The notes: generated by a model from the letters alone, not told the origin. DNA of 64,000 bases from Lentisphaerae bacterium ADurb.Bin242 (GCA_002069785.1 MWCA01000008.1:1-64000), one strand, 5' to 3'; counted from the stretch's first letter, positions 44,518 to 53,545 are shown. Translations and numbers: made by a program.

Positions 44518-44558
44518 CAGTAACCTGTTACTGTACACCGGAACCGGGAAAGGTTCAA
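44518..44558 (-). promoter_or_regulatory. Predicted thrS promoter with overlapping palindrome
   Basis: The minus strand reads TTGAAC (44558-44553), a 17-nt spacer and TACAGT (44535-44530). The inverted repeat CAGTAAC-CT-GTTACTG (44518-44533) overlaps the -10 and the start of the transcript, 28 nt before the start codon. It could be a DNA operator or an RNA hairpin in the leader. Confidence 0.5.
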
Positions 44559-44672
44559 GGGCAACTTCACGTTTTTTATCCGTTTTGTCGTCCGCAAATG
44601 GGGGATGACGCACCCTGTAAAGCCATTCTTTCCTATTCAACTTGATTTTTCCAGTATTGGAAAGTAAATTAC

Positions 44673-44715
44673 AATGATGCCTGTTGTTCTGGGCCGAACA
44701 ACAGGCATCATTTTT
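44673..44715 (+). terminator. Strong terminator-like hairpin between thrS and the IclR gene
   Basis: A perfect 17-bp stem (44673-44689 with 44696-44712, loop TGGGCC) is followed by TTTTT on the plus strand. No plus-strand gene lies directly upstream, so it would block antisense transcription from thrS or act in a long IclR leader. The rest of the 330-nt gap (44491-44820) holds the two promoters and no gene. Confidence 0.75.
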
Positions 44716-44785
44716 CCTGAAAATAACAGTGTTGATGCACTCTGCCGTCCTGTCATTCTTCTCCGGAATTTTTGCGGAATCGCTC

Positions 44786-44819
44786 TTGACTTTTTCAGAT
44801 ATTGCTATATTAGTAATAT
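44786..44819 (+). promoter_or_regulatory. Predicted promoter and palindrome of the IclR-FAD operon
   Basis: TTGACT (44786-44791), a 16-nt spacer and TATTAG (44808-44813) end only 7 nt before ATG 44821. The odd palindrome ATATTA-G-TAATAT (44807-44819) overlaps the -10. No ribosome site is visible, so the transcript may be leaderless. Confidence 0.45.
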
Positions 44820-44820
44820 C

Positions 44821-45501
44821 ATGAACAAACCGCCCGCACAGAAAGTCAATGGAGCCATCCACGCGATGGAACTTCTGCAGGAGCTTGCGACCGAACAGGC
44901 GCCGGTCTCCGGACTGGAGCTTTCGCGCCGTCTGGACCTGAGTCCGGTTCAGGTGAACCGGCTTCTGAAAACGCTGGCGTATCTGGGGTTCGCCTACCGG
45001 ACGGCCTCCCGGAAGTATGCGGCCGGTCCCGCCATGCACGTGCTGGCGGTCCAGAGCATGGCTTCCTCGGGACTGCTCCGCGCCGCGTATGAATCGCTGG
45101 AGGATCTCCGGAAACAGGTCCGGACGGTGGCCCTGGGCGTGCTCTGGAAGGGAAAGGTCTGCTACCTTTTCCACAGGTCCCGCGGACAGGGCATGGGGCT
45201 GGGACTGAATCCCCAGTTTCTCTACGACGCCTGGAGTTCCAGCATCGGGCGCGCCCTGCTGGCGGAACAGGCGGACGCCGTCGTTCCGGAGGGAATGGAA
45301 GGCGTGCTGGAGGAGATCCGGCGTCAGTGCTTTGCCGCGGTCGCCTTCCCGGACCATTACAGTCTGGCCGTAACCATCGGGACCCCTCCATTCGCAGCCA
45401 TTGCGGCTTCGGGGATCGTCCGTGAGGAAGAGATTCGTCCCATGGTGGAAAAACTTTGGAAACACGCTTCGGAAATCGAGCGGAAAATCAAACATATATA
45501 A
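44821..45501 (+). CDS. IclR-family transcriptional regulator
   Basis: This 226-residue regulator has an N-terminal winged helix (NGAIHAMELLQELATEQAPVSGLELSRRLDLSPVQVNRLLKTLAYLGF, about 10-60) and an IclR effector-binding domain (VALGVLWKGKVCYLFH, AWSSSIGRALLAEQ, SLAVTIGTPPFAAIAASGIV). It probably responds to a small carboxylate or sugar-derived molecule and controls the FAD oxidoreductase 13 nt downstream. A palindrome overlapping its own -10 suggests autoregulation. The start at 44821 is set by the family N-terminus; the frame stays open upstream without homology. Confidence 0.9.
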   Translation: MNKPPAQKVNGAIHAMELLQELATEQAPVSGLELSRRLDLSPVQVNRLLKTLAYLGFAYRTASRKYAAGPAMHVLAVQSMASSGLLRAAYESLEDLRKQVRTVALGVLWKGKVCYLFHRSRGQGMGLGLNPQFLYDAWSSSIGRALLAEQADAVVPEGMEGVLEEIRRQCFAAVAFPDHYSLAVTIGTPPFAAIAASGIVREEEIRPMVEKLWKHASEIERKIKHI

Positions 45502-45514
45502 GGAGCCTGGAAAA

Positions 45515-47233
45515 ATGGAAACGATCCGACACAAGGCGGAATTTTGCGTGGTGGGCGGCGGAATCGCCGGAATGTGCGCGGCCATCGCCGCGGCGCGGCA
45601 TGGAGTGAAAACCGTTCTGATGCATGAACGGCCCGTGCTCGGAGGCAACGCCTCCAGCGAGATCCGGATGTGGATCTGCGGCGCTTACAAATATCTGGAA
45701 ACCGGATTGATCGAGGAAATCCGCCTGGAGGACTTCTACCGCAATAACTGTCCGAACTATTCCGTCTGGGACAGCATTCTCTATGAAAAGGTCAAATTCC
45801 AGGAGAATCTGACCTGTCTGCTGAACTGTTCGTGCATGGACGCCTCCCTGGAGAACGGGCGCATCCGCTCCGTCAAGGGCTGGCAGCTGACCACGCAATG
45901 CTTTCACGAGGTGGAGGCGGATTTCTTCGCGGACTGTTCCGGAGACAGCATTCTGGCGCCTCTCACGGGGGCGGAGTTCCGGATCGGGCGCGAGGCCAAA
46001 AGCGAATTCGGCGAGACGCTGGCGCAGGAGGTCGCGGACAAAAAAACCATGGGCATGAGCTGTCTTCTGCAAGCCCGTGAAACGGATTCCCCCCGGAAGT
46101 TCATCCCTCCCGCGTGGGCTTACAAATATCCCTCCGACGACGCTTTCCCGGAGCGCGGACACCGGCTGGAAGGTTTTCAGAACTTCTGGTGGATCGAACT
46201 GGGCGGCGCCCAAGACTCCATCCGCGACACCGAGGACATCCGCGACGAGCTGCTCAAGGTGACCTTCGGGCTCTGGGACCACATCAAGAACCACGGCGAC
46301 CACGGCGCGGACAACTGGGTGCTGGACTGGGTCGGATTCCTCCCCGGAAAACGGGAAAGCCGCCGTTATGTCGGCGACCACATCCTTTCGGAAAAGGAAG
46401 TCCTCTCCGGAGGAAAGTTCGACGACATCGTCGCCTACGGCGGCTGGCCGATCGACGACCATCATCCGGGCGGTTTCAATCACTTCGGTCCGCCCAACAC
46501 CAACATCCTGCCCGAACAGCCCTATGGGATTCCGCTCCGGTCCCTCTATTCGAAGAACGTCCCGAACCTGCTGTTCGCCGGACGCAACATCAGCGCGAGC
46601 CATACGGCGCTCAGTTCGACCCGCGTCATGGCGACCTGCGCCACCCTCGGGCAGGCGGTCGGGACCGCTGTCTCCCATGCGCTCCGGCACGGCCTGACGC
46701 CCCGCGAAGTCTGCGCAAAACACATCCGCGACATCCAGAACACCCTGATGGATGACGACTGCTATCTGCCCGGCCTGAAACGGCCCGTCGCCGCGCTGTC
46801 GGCCCGGGCGAAACTCGCCGCCTCGGACGGCAATCCCGAGCCGCTGCGGAACGGCATGGACCGTCCGCTCGGGAGTGAATCCAACGCATGGTCCTGCGGA
46901 AGAGGGAGTTGCGTCGAATACACCTTCGAGCGCAAAACTCCGCTTTCCGAAGCGAGGATCGTCTTCGACTCCGATCTCGACCGCATCCACTACAACATGA
47001 TCTCCTATTATCCGAAGATGCTGCCGGAGTGGATGCCGAAGTTTGAAACCCCGTCCACGCTGGTCAAGGCGTTCCATCTGGAGGTCGACGGCGTCGAGAT
47101 CTTCCGGGAGACGAACAATTACCAGCGGCTGGTGAAGATTCCGCTGGCGTGCAAAGCCTCGACCCTCCGGCTGGTGATCGACGAGCTCCGTTCCGGCAAA
47201 GAGACAAGAGTTTTCGCCTTCGAGGCGAAATGA
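45515..47233 (+). CDS. FAD-dependent oxidoreductase (FAD_oxidored family) with C-terminal beta domain
   Basis: This 572-residue flavoprotein has a Rossmann dinucleotide motif in FCVVGGGIAGMCAAIAAARHG (G14, G16, G19), then the family pattern VLGGNASSEIRMWICGA and a late FAD contact in NLLFAGRNISASHTALSSTRVMATCATLGQAVGTA. The C-terminal 120 residues are beta-rich. Relatives are common in carbohydrate-degrading PVC bacteria; the substrate is unknown. It is cytosolic, with no signal peptide. AAGGAG lies 9 nt before ATG 45515. It is probably controlled by the IclR gene just upstream. Confidence 0.88.
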   Translation: METIRHKAEFCVVGGGIAGMCAAIAAARHGVKTVLMHERPVLGGNASSEIRMWICGAYKYLETGLIEEIRLEDFYRNNCPNYSVWDSILYEKVKFQENLTCLLNCSCMDASLENGRIRSVKGWQLTTQCFHEVEADFFADCSGDSILAPLTGAEFRIGREAKSEFGETLAQEVADKKTMGMSCLLQARETDSPRKFIPPAWAYKYPSDDAFPERGHRLEGFQNFWWIELGGAQDSIRDTEDIRDELLKVTFGLWDHIKNHGDHGADNWVLDWVGFLPGKRESRRYVGDHILSEKEVLSGGKFDDIVAYGGWPIDDHHPGGFNHFGPPNTNILPEQPYGIPLRSLYSKNVPNLLFAGRNISASHTALSSTRVMATCATLGQAVGTAVSHALRHGLTPREVCAKHIRDIQNTLMDDDCYLPGLKRPVAALSARAKLAASDGNPEPLRNGMDRPLGSESNAWSCGRGSCVEYTFERKTPLSEARIVFDSDLDRIHYNMISYYPKMLPEWMPKFETPSTLVKAFHLEVDGVEIFRETNNYQRLVKIPLACKASTLRLVIDELRSGKETRVFAFEAK

Positions 47234-47311
47234 CGCGTCGAAGTTCCAGACGGCTGCAACCGGAGGCTGCAAAATAATTCTAATTTTGATGGGCCTTCCG
47301 GAAAAAACGGC

Positions 47312-47339
47312 TTGACTTTCCCTGAAAAACAACTATATT
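47312..47339 (+). promoter_or_regulatory. Predicted promoter of tRNA-Glu
   Basis: TTGACT (47312-47317), a 16-nt spacer and TATATT (47334-47339) lie just upstream of the tRNA. Arms ACACGC (47340-47345) and GCGTGT (47356-47361) form a leader hairpin abutting the mature 5' end. Confidence 0.65.
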
Positions 47340-47361
47340 ACACGCTCTGTTTCTGGCGTGT

Positions 47362-47437
47362 GTTCCCATCGTCTAGAGGCCTAGGACACCAGGTTTTCAT
47401 CCTGGTAACAGGGGTTCGAATCCCCTTGGGAATGCCA
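47362..47437 (+). tRNA. tRNA-Glu (anticodon TTC)
   Basis: This is a 76-nt cloverleaf with CCA encoded. The anticodon stem is CCAGG/CCTGG with loop TTTTCAT (anticodon TTC). The T arm contains GGTTCGAATCC and the D arm CTAGAGGCCTAGG. The acceptor stem GTTCCCA/TGGGAAT has a G-U pair at the end. It closely matches bacterial tRNA-Glu. Confidence 0.97.
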
Positions 47438-47484
47438 CTTTTGCCGGATTTGCTCCGGGTTGTCCGGTAGGAAAAGGATCTCAC

Positions 47485-48690
47485 ATGAAGATTTTTCTTG
47501 GCGGAATACCACTGGGCTGCGACAACATCGGCGACGAAGCGATTCTTGCCTGCGCGGTGGAGATACTCCGCCGCAATTTCCCGGACTGTCCGATCACGGT
47601 CTGTACCGCAGACCGCGAAAATACCGCGAAGCTTTTGAGCGTCGAAACGGCGCCGCTGTTCGGCTTCGACCCCGCCGCCTCCCTGGAGGAATTCCAACGC
47701 CTTGCCGCCCGGCACGACCTGTATGTCTAGGCGGGCGCGACCGGGCTTTCGGACTATCCCGAAACGGCCATTCGCCTTCTGAAGACGGTCCGGGCGGCGG
47801 GAACTCCGGCGGTGCTCTGGGGCGTCGGAATGGATTCCGAGCTTAATCCCGCATTCTACCGTGTGCGCGGCCGCCGGAAACAGCTTCTCTCGCTCGCGTC
47901 CGCGTTCTGTCTCCGCAGCATCGATTTCGTGGAAAAATATGAAGACTTTCTGGCGTCCCGCACCCGGAAACGTCTTGCGGACATCCTGAAGCAATGTCTT
48001 CTGGTGGTGGTCCGGGACCCCCAGACGGCGCTGGAACTTTCCCGCTGCGGATTCCACAATGCGGTGATCGGGGCGGACTCCGCGATCCTTCTGCGGGAGA
48101 CGCCCCAGGACCAGGTCGTCCGGGAACCCGGAATCCACCGGATCGGCTTCTGCATCTCCGCCCAGCGCCAGGTGGAGGATATTTCGCCCCTGACGGCGCT
48201 TCTCGACCGGCTCCTGGCGGACGACTCCAACCGGATCGTCTTTATTCCCATGAATCCGAAAACCGATCATGAACTCATGGACGGGCTCCGCGCAAAGCTG
48301 AAACGTCCGGATCACGCCTTCCTGCTGGAAAACTGTCCGGAGCCGGGCCGGGTCCAGTCGGTCGCGGCCAACTGCGACGTGGTGGTCAGCAGCCGCCTTC
48401 ACCTGCTGATCCTCGCGGCCAACGCCGGTACGCCGATCGTCGGAATCTCCCGGGGCAGCAAGGTGGACAACTTCCTCTCCAACTTCGGGCTCACGCCCGC
48501 GGGAACGGTCCGGAACTGCGATTTCAACCGGATTTACGAAAACGTCATGTCCTTCCGCGACAACGCCGCCGCATTCCGCAAGACCGCGGCGGAAATCCAT
48601 CAAAAACTTCTGAACCGGCTCTCTTCCGCAGAACATCTTCTGCGGGAGGCGGTCGGAAAGAACAGCACGAAATCCGGCGGTGAATCATGA
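47485..48690 (+). pseudogene. Polysaccharide pyruvyl transferase (CsaB-like), interrupted by an in-frame TAG
   Basis: The frame encodes about 400 residues of a CsaB/polysaccharide pyruvyl transferase protein: MKIFLGGIPLGCDNIGDEAILACAVEIL at the start, VVVRDPQTALELSRCG in the middle, and a sugar-nucleotide-binding end VVVSSRLHLLILAANAGTPIVGISRGSKVDNF. Codon 82 is TAG (47728-47730), at the strand DLYV*AGATG where relatives have a residue before a Gly-rich loop; a TGG-to-TAG change would explain it. Both halves keep normal codon use and one frame, so the lesion is recent, an error, or read through. Family enzymes add ketal pyruvate to cell-wall polymers. Its stop overlaps the GH9 start by 4 nt. 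Confidence 0.85.
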
Positions 48691-51284
48691 AGCTTCCGAA
48701 CCTCTTTCCGGTTTTCATTTTCGTACTGGTGCTCTCCTGTCCCGCCCGGGAACCCGATCCGATCCGGGGCTGTACCGAGGTGCGCGCCCTGACCGGGTCC
48801 GAACTGGTGCTGATCGGCGATTACAGCAATTTTCTCATTTCGCAATACGCCCTCACCTACGGAAAACGGCTCATGGAAATCGAAAAACAGACCACCCTCC
48901 GCGAATGGATGCGGAACCAGGAATATACCTACGCCGTCGCCAAAACCATTCTGCGGTTCCGTCCCGCCATTCAGGAGGCTTATCAGGAGTCGGAGCAATT
49001 CCGCCTGACGGACGACGCGGGAAAGAATGTCCCGATCCGGGAAACCGGATACTGGCTGAATCCCATCGGACAGGCCCGTTTTCCCGATTTCAAGGACAAC
49101 GCCGAACGCCGCACCAAGGACGCGGCAGTCCTTCATTTCGCATTTTTGAGCCTGAAAACACCGCTGTCGCCCGGAAACTACTCGCTGACCGATCCGCTGG
49201 GACAGAAGACTTCTTTCCGCTACGACCCGGAAAAAAACGTCTCCGACGCGATTAAAGTCAACCAGGTGGGATACGCCCCCGACGCCGGACGCAAATTCGC
49301 GTATGCCGGCGCCTGGCGCGGCGACCTCGGTCCCCTTCCCATGAAACACTTCGCCGGGAAGAATTTCGACCTTGTCGACGCCGCGACCGGAAAAACAGCC
49401 TTTTCCGCGCCGATCCGCCTCCGCGCCGACGACCCGGTCAGCAAGCAGGGAGCCGCCTTCACGGGCGAAGAGACTCTCGAACTGGACTTCTCCGCTTTCA
49501 AAACCCCGGGACATTACCGCATCCGGATCCCCGGCGTCGGGCTTTCCCTTCCGTTCAGGATTGGAAAGGACGTCCTCGGGGAAGCCTTCTACATTCATGC
49601 GCGCGGCCTCTATCACAAACGCTGCGGCATGGCCAAGGAAGCGCCCTGGACCCAATGGACTTCCGGCGCGTGCCATACGACGACACGGGAAGGAAACTTC
49701 CCGCCCGACATCCGGGACTACGCCCAAAATGACCGTCTGAAAGACCGCGGATTCTTCAATGCGGACGGAAAAAGGGTCGCCCTCAAACAATTCGATCTGA
49801 TCGCCCCCTATGACCGCAATCCCGAACAGCGCAAGGTCCTCCCCGGCGTGGCCGGAGGATGGCACGACGCGGCGGACTACGACCGGAGACCCCAGCATTT
49901 CAACGCGGTCAACGACCTCCTCGCGGCATATCTCTTCTTCCCCGCAAACTTCACGGACGGCCAGCTCAACCTCCCCGAAAGCGGCAACGGCATCCCGGAC
50001 ATCGTCGACGAGGCTCTCTATGGAATGGAGGTCTGGCGCAAAGCCCAGCGTCCCGACGGCGGAGTCGGCGTCTGGATCGAGGCATCCAGCCATCCGATCC
50101 AGAAAAATCCCGCGCTCGACCGTCAGCCGTATTATCTTTCCGCGGTCACGAGAGAGGGAACCATGCTCTACGCCGCGCACGCCGGAATGACGGCGCTCGT
50201 CCTGAAAAAGATCGGACAGCAGGACAAAATGAAACTCTGGCTGGATTCGGCGATCCGCGCCTACGATTTCGCCATGAATCCCGCCCACCGCTTCCAGGCC
50301 GATTATGAGGCGGTCATCAACAAGAAAACGGAATCGCTCCACTACATGGAAGCGCCCGATGTTTCCATGGAATATCTCTTCAAGGCCGCCTTCAACCTTT
50401 CCATCCTCACCGGGGATAAGAAATATCTCCACGACATCACCGGCCATGTGAAAGAAATCAACCGCGCGCTCGGCAACTATTCCTGGAGCCTCTCCCCGTT
50501 CCTTTTCGCGGAATTCCAGACCGAAGGAGAAAACATCCCGGAACTGTCCGCAATCCGTCAGCGCTATCAGGGACTGGTGATCCGCTTCGGGGAACATGCG
50601 CTGGAAATGCTGGACAACAACTATCCCTACCGCATTCCATGGTATCCGGCCCGCCATGCATTCTCCGCCAACATGCGCTGGGGAACCTGCCATCCGCTCG
50701 TCCGCGCCCGCTACCTGATCACCGCCTGGCGGCTTACCGGCGACACGAAATACCGCGACGGCGCCTTCCTGGCGAATGACTTCCACAACGGCGCCAATCC
50801 GCTCGGTCTTTCCATGACCAGCGGCCTCGGCCAGCGCTACCCGGTTTATTTCCTGGACTTTCCCTCCTATTCCGACAATATCGCCGAATTCGTTCCCGGC
50901 ATCACTCCGTATCTCTTCACTTACTACATCCCGTACAACGATGTCCGTCTGGCGCACGGGCTGTACTACGATTCCTCGGCGCGCCACCAGTTCCTGGGCG
51001 CTTCGCTCTCCATGCTCCCGAAGCGGTTCACCGGCGGAAAGGACCGGACGGAGAAGGAAACGCGCGAGCTTCTCGGCAAAGTCTGGCCGGTCTGGCGGCG
51101 TTTCGCCAATGTGGAAGCCTATACCGTGGACGTCAGCGAATATACCATCTGGGAAACGATCGCGCCCGCCGCGGCGGTCACGGGATGCCTGATGTCCCCC
51201 GGCTTCCTGCCTTCGGACGAACTCAAGAACCGCAAGCCCGCCTCCGACGTCCGCAGTCTGTCCGGGTATGTCATCCTTCCGTGA
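48687..51284 (+). CDS. GH9 family glycoside hydrolase (endoglucanase-like)
   Basis: This 865-residue exported protein has a hydrophobic N-terminus (LFPVFIFVLVLSC), possibly a lipoprotein, then an unassigned helical region. An Ig-like cellulase N-terminal domain follows (about 185-290, IKVNQVGYAPDAGRKFAYAG), and then a GH9 (alpha/alpha)6 barrel. Catalytic features are D394 and D397 in GGWHDAADYD, LNLPESGNGIPDIVDEALYGMEVWR, a late NPLGLSMTSGLGQRYP, and the acid Glu E818 in VSEYTIWETIAPAAAV. GH9 enzymes cut beta-1,4-glucans or act as exo-glucosidases/glucosaminidases. The 180-residue N-terminal extension is unusual. ATG overlaps the stop of the previous gene. Confidence 0.92.
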   Translation: MKLPNLFPVFIFVLVLSCPAREPDPIRGCTEVRALTGSELVLIGDYSNFLISQYALTYGKRLMEIEKQTTLREWMRNQEYTYAVAKTILRFRPAIQEAYQESEQFRLTDDAGKNVPIRETGYWLNPIGQARFPDFKDNAERRTKDAAVLHFAFLSLKTPLSPGNYSLTDPLGQKTSFRYDPEKNVSDAIKVNQVGYAPDAGRKFAYAGAWRGDLGPLPMKHFAGKNFDLVDAATGKTAFSAPIRLRADDPVSKQGAAFTGEETLELDFSAFKTPGHYRIRIPGVGLSLPFRIGKDVLGEAFYIHARGLYHKRCGMAKEAPWTQWTSGACHTTTREGNFPPDIRDYAQNDRLKDRGFFNADGKRVALKQFDLIAPYDRNPEQRKVLPGVAGGWHDAADYDRRPQHFNAVNDLLAAYLFFPANFTDGQLNLPESGNGIPDIVDEALYGMEVWRKAQRPDGGVGVWIEASSHPIQKNPALDRQPYYLSAVTREGTMLYAAHAGMTALVLKKIGQQDKMKLWLDSAIRAYDFAMNPAHRFQADYEAVINKKTESLHYMEAPDVSMEYLFKAAFNLSILTGDKKYLHDITGHVKEINRALGNYSWSLSPFLFAEFQTEGENIPELSAIRQRYQGLVIRFGEHALEMLDNNYPYRIPWYPARHAFSANMRWGTCHPLVRARYLITAWRLTGDTKYRDGAFLANDFHNGANPLGLSMTSGLGQRYPVYFLDFPSYSDNIAEFVPGITPYLFTYYIPYNDVRLAHGLYYDSSARHQFLGASLSMLPKRFTGGKDRTEKETRELLGKVWPVWRRFANVEAYTVDVSEYTIWETIAPAAAVTGCLMSPGFLPSDELKNRKPASDVRSLSGYVILP

Positions 51285-51291
51285 GCCGCGA

Positions 51292-52305
51292 ATGGCGGAA
51301 GAACGGGAAAAGCGCATCATCCAGACCGCCGTTCCGCCCGAAAGCGAAGGAACGCGGCTGGATGCGTATCTCTCCGCGCGGTTCACCTACCGCTCCCGGG
51401 CCGAATGGCAGAAAACCGTCCGCGCGGGCGAAATCCTCCTCAATGGAAACCGGACGCGTCCCTCCCGCCTCCTTCACGCCGGGGAGGAGCTTTCCTTCGA
51501 ACTGTCCGACGACTCCGAGCCGGAGGTCCGGACCGACTTTGCCGTGCTTCACGAAACACCGGATTTCCTGGTCGTTTCCAAGCCCGGCAACCTGCCGGTG
51601 CATCCCGCGGGCTGTTATTTCGCCAATACCCTGCGGATGCTTCTCCGCAAAGAATACGGCGAACTGTTCGTCGTGAACCGGCTGGACCGCGAGACCTCCG
51701 GCCTGGTCCTTCTCGCCCGGAACGGGACGGCCGCACGGAAACTCTCGCGCCTGGTCGAACACCGGGGCGTCCGGAAGCAGTACATCGTGTTCGTCCACGG
51801 ACTTTTCCCGCATGAATCCCTTTCCGCCGACGGCTTCCTTTCATCCGATCCCCGCAGCGAAGTCCGCAAGAAGCGTCGCTTCTCCTTTGAAAAAACGGAG
51901 GCTCCGGACGCCGAGCCCTGCCGCACGGATTTCACCCGTCTCGCCACGGACGGCAGCCTCAGTATGCTGGAGTGCCGGCTCCATACCGGACGCTTCCACC
52001 AGATTCGCGCCACCCTCTTTTCCCTCGGATTTCCGGTCGTGGGCGACAAGCTCTACGGTCCGGACGACACCCTGTATCTGCGCTATACGAAAAAAGCGCT
52101 GACCGGCGAGGACAAACGGCGGCTCCTCCTCGACCGTCAGGCGCTCCATGCATGGCGGATGGAGTTCATCTCGCCGTTCGACCGCAAAGAGCTTTCTTTC
52201 GAGGCGCCCCTTCCCCCGGAACTGCTGCGCCTGAAAGAACAATGCCTCGCTCCGGATTCGGAAAACGTTCCGACCGGAATCATGCCCCGGTTTTCCGAAT
52301 CCTGA
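51292..52305 (+). CDS. RluA-family RNA pseudouridine synthase
   Basis: This 337-residue protein has an N-terminal S4-like RNA-binding domain (GTRLDAYLSARFTYRSRAEWQKTVRAGEILLNG) and a pseudouridine synthase domain with the catalytic Asp in VVNRLDRETSGLVLLARN (Asn where many relatives have His). LHTGRFHQIRATLFSLGFPVVGDKLYG follows. It isomerises uridine in rRNA or tRNA; the target site is not predictable. The start is uncertain: ATG 51292 lies 8 nt after the GH9 stop, while ATG 51268 overlaps it; neither has a clear ribosome site. Confidence 0.92.
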   Translation: MAEEREKRIIQTAVPPESEGTRLDAYLSARFTYRSRAEWQKTVRAGEILLNGNRTRPSRLLHAGEELSFELSDDSEPEVRTDFAVLHETPDFLVVSKPGNLPVHPAGCYFANTLRMLLRKEYGELFVVNRLDRETSGLVLLARNGTAARKLSRLVEHRGVRKQYIVFVHGLFPHESLSADGFLSSDPRSEVRKKRRFSFEKTEAPDAEPCRTDFTRLATDGSLSMLECRLHTGRFHQIRATLFSLGFPVVGDKLYGPDDTLYLRYTKKALTGEDKRRLLLDRQALHAWRMEFISPFDRKELSFEAPLPPELLRLKEQCLAPDSENVPTGIMPRFSES

Positions 52306-52441
52306 CTTCTTCCATGTCTTCCATTTTCATTCTGTATCATTTTTTCTATTATAGTTTTTTCTGTTTTTATATTGAAAGCACCTTGTTTTTCCGGTTGAAT
52401 TGAATATTATATTATAGAAACCAACACAGGGAAACAGGAAT

Positions 52442-53545
52442 ATGATCCGCGAACTCTGCCGCCATACGAAAGCCGGTGAAATCGCCGCCGAACTGAAACG
52501 GACGCTGCTCCGGAAAGAGCTTCCTTCCGGCGCACGGATTCCGTCCGTCCGCAACCTGGTGCTGCGGTACGGGATTTCCAGCGTGACAGCCGACAAAGTC
52601 CTGAAAATTCTGGCGGAGGAAAATTTTGTCTGCCGCATTCCGAAGAAGGGGACTTTCATCAAGCACAATCCGCCCGCCCTCCCGAAAATTGCGTTTCTCT
52701 GCGGAGAAAACGACCTCTCGCACGACCCGCTCCTTCAGACTGGAGTCGAACACGTTTACCGGACTTTTTCCGAACTGGACGTGATTCCGGAAAGGGTTCC
52801 CTATTCGGCTCTTCTCAACGGAAAAACGTCCGAAGAACTCCTTTCGCGGTTCAACGGACTTCTCCTTTCCTATGCGTACCTGGACCCGAAAACCCTTCCG
52901 CTTTTCCACAAATTCCCGGGCAAGATCATGATCCTGGGACATTACTTCCCGGCGGACGAGCTCTCCTGCAGCCAGGTCATCCCCGACATTCTTCCCGCGC
53001 TCTCGGAACTCGCCCTGCGGACGGACCTGAAATCCTACCGGAAAATCGTCATTCTCCGGGCCACGCACCGCAACGCCCTGGCGCTGGATTCCATCCTCGA
53101 AAAATTTCTCGAACGCTTTTCCATCCCGATTCACGACCGGATCGTCATCGAGTCGGTGAACCGGAATCCGGTGGGCTCCGCCTACCGCTATTTCCTGAAA
53201 ACCGAAAAAGATTTTTCCGATACCCTGCTGATCTCCTGCTCCGGCTTCTTTTCGATGGGGCTTCGGGACGCCGTCACAGACAAAGGGCGTCCGATGCCCG
53301 ACATTCTCGGCATCGACAACCTGGAAGACTACGAACCTCCGGAAAACGGAAAGAAGTTCTTCACCGACATCGATAAGGACTATCCGAAAATATTCACCGT
53401 CGCCGCCCGCAAGCTGGTCGAGATGGTCATGAACCGGGATGACCTCAATTATATGATCACCATCCCGGCGAAGCTGATCCTGCGGGACAGCATCCGGAAC
53501 CTGAAACAACAACCCATGGAGGCTTTCAATGAAAAAAAGGTATGA
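52442..53545 (+). CDS. GntR-type HTH regulator with LacI-like effector domain
   Basis: This 367-residue regulator has a GntR winged helix (ELKRTLLRKELPSGARIPSVRNLVLRYGISSVTADKVLKILAEENFV, about 18-64) and a periplasmic-binding-like domain (KIAFLCGEND, GLLLSYAYLDP, KIVILRATHRN, LLISCSGFFSMG, ILGIDNLEDYEPP). It heads an operon with a pseudopilin (17-nt overlap), a GH123-like and a GH20-like enzyme, and likely senses a sugar released by them. The 136-nt upstream gap is AT-rich, with TATTAT and TATAG stretches that could hold a promoter, but no single choice stands out. Confidence 0.9.
   Translation: MIRELCRHTKAGEIAAELKRTLLRKELPSGARIPSVRNLVLRYGISSVTADKVLKILAEENFVCRIPKKGTFIKHNPPALPKIAFLCGENDLSHDPLLQTGVEHVYRTFSELDVIPERVPYSALLNGKTSEELLSRFNGLLLSYAYLDPKTLPLFHKFPGKIMILGHYFPADELSCSQVIPDILPALSELALRTDLKSYRKIVILRATHRNALALDSILEKFLERFSIPIHDRIVIESVNRNPVGSAYRYFLKTEKDFSDTLLISCSGFFSMGLRDAVTDKGRPMPDILGIDNLEDYEPPENGKKFFTDIDKDYPKIFTVAARKLVEMVMNRDDLNYMITIPAKLILRDSIRNLKQQPMEAFNEKKV

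Noticed and set aside
44491..44672. T-box or other tRNA-sensing leader before thrS
   Set aside because: No T-box sequence (the conserved TGG-containing bulge with an antiterminator) and no terminator at the right position on the minus strand; only the short palindrome remains.
45488..47332. 614-codon antisense frame opposite the FAD oxidoreductase
   Set aside because: No motif, no ribosome site, and it runs through the strongly supported FAD gene.
47728..47730. Pyrrolysine or genome-wide amber recoding
   Set aside because: A single internal TAG, no adjacent pyl genes, and TAG ends the CBS gene at 12860. Mutation or error is simpler.
51268..51291. RluA start at ATG 51268
   Set aside because: It would overlap the GH9 stop and adds eight residues without family similarity; not excluded, because neither start has a clear ribosome site.
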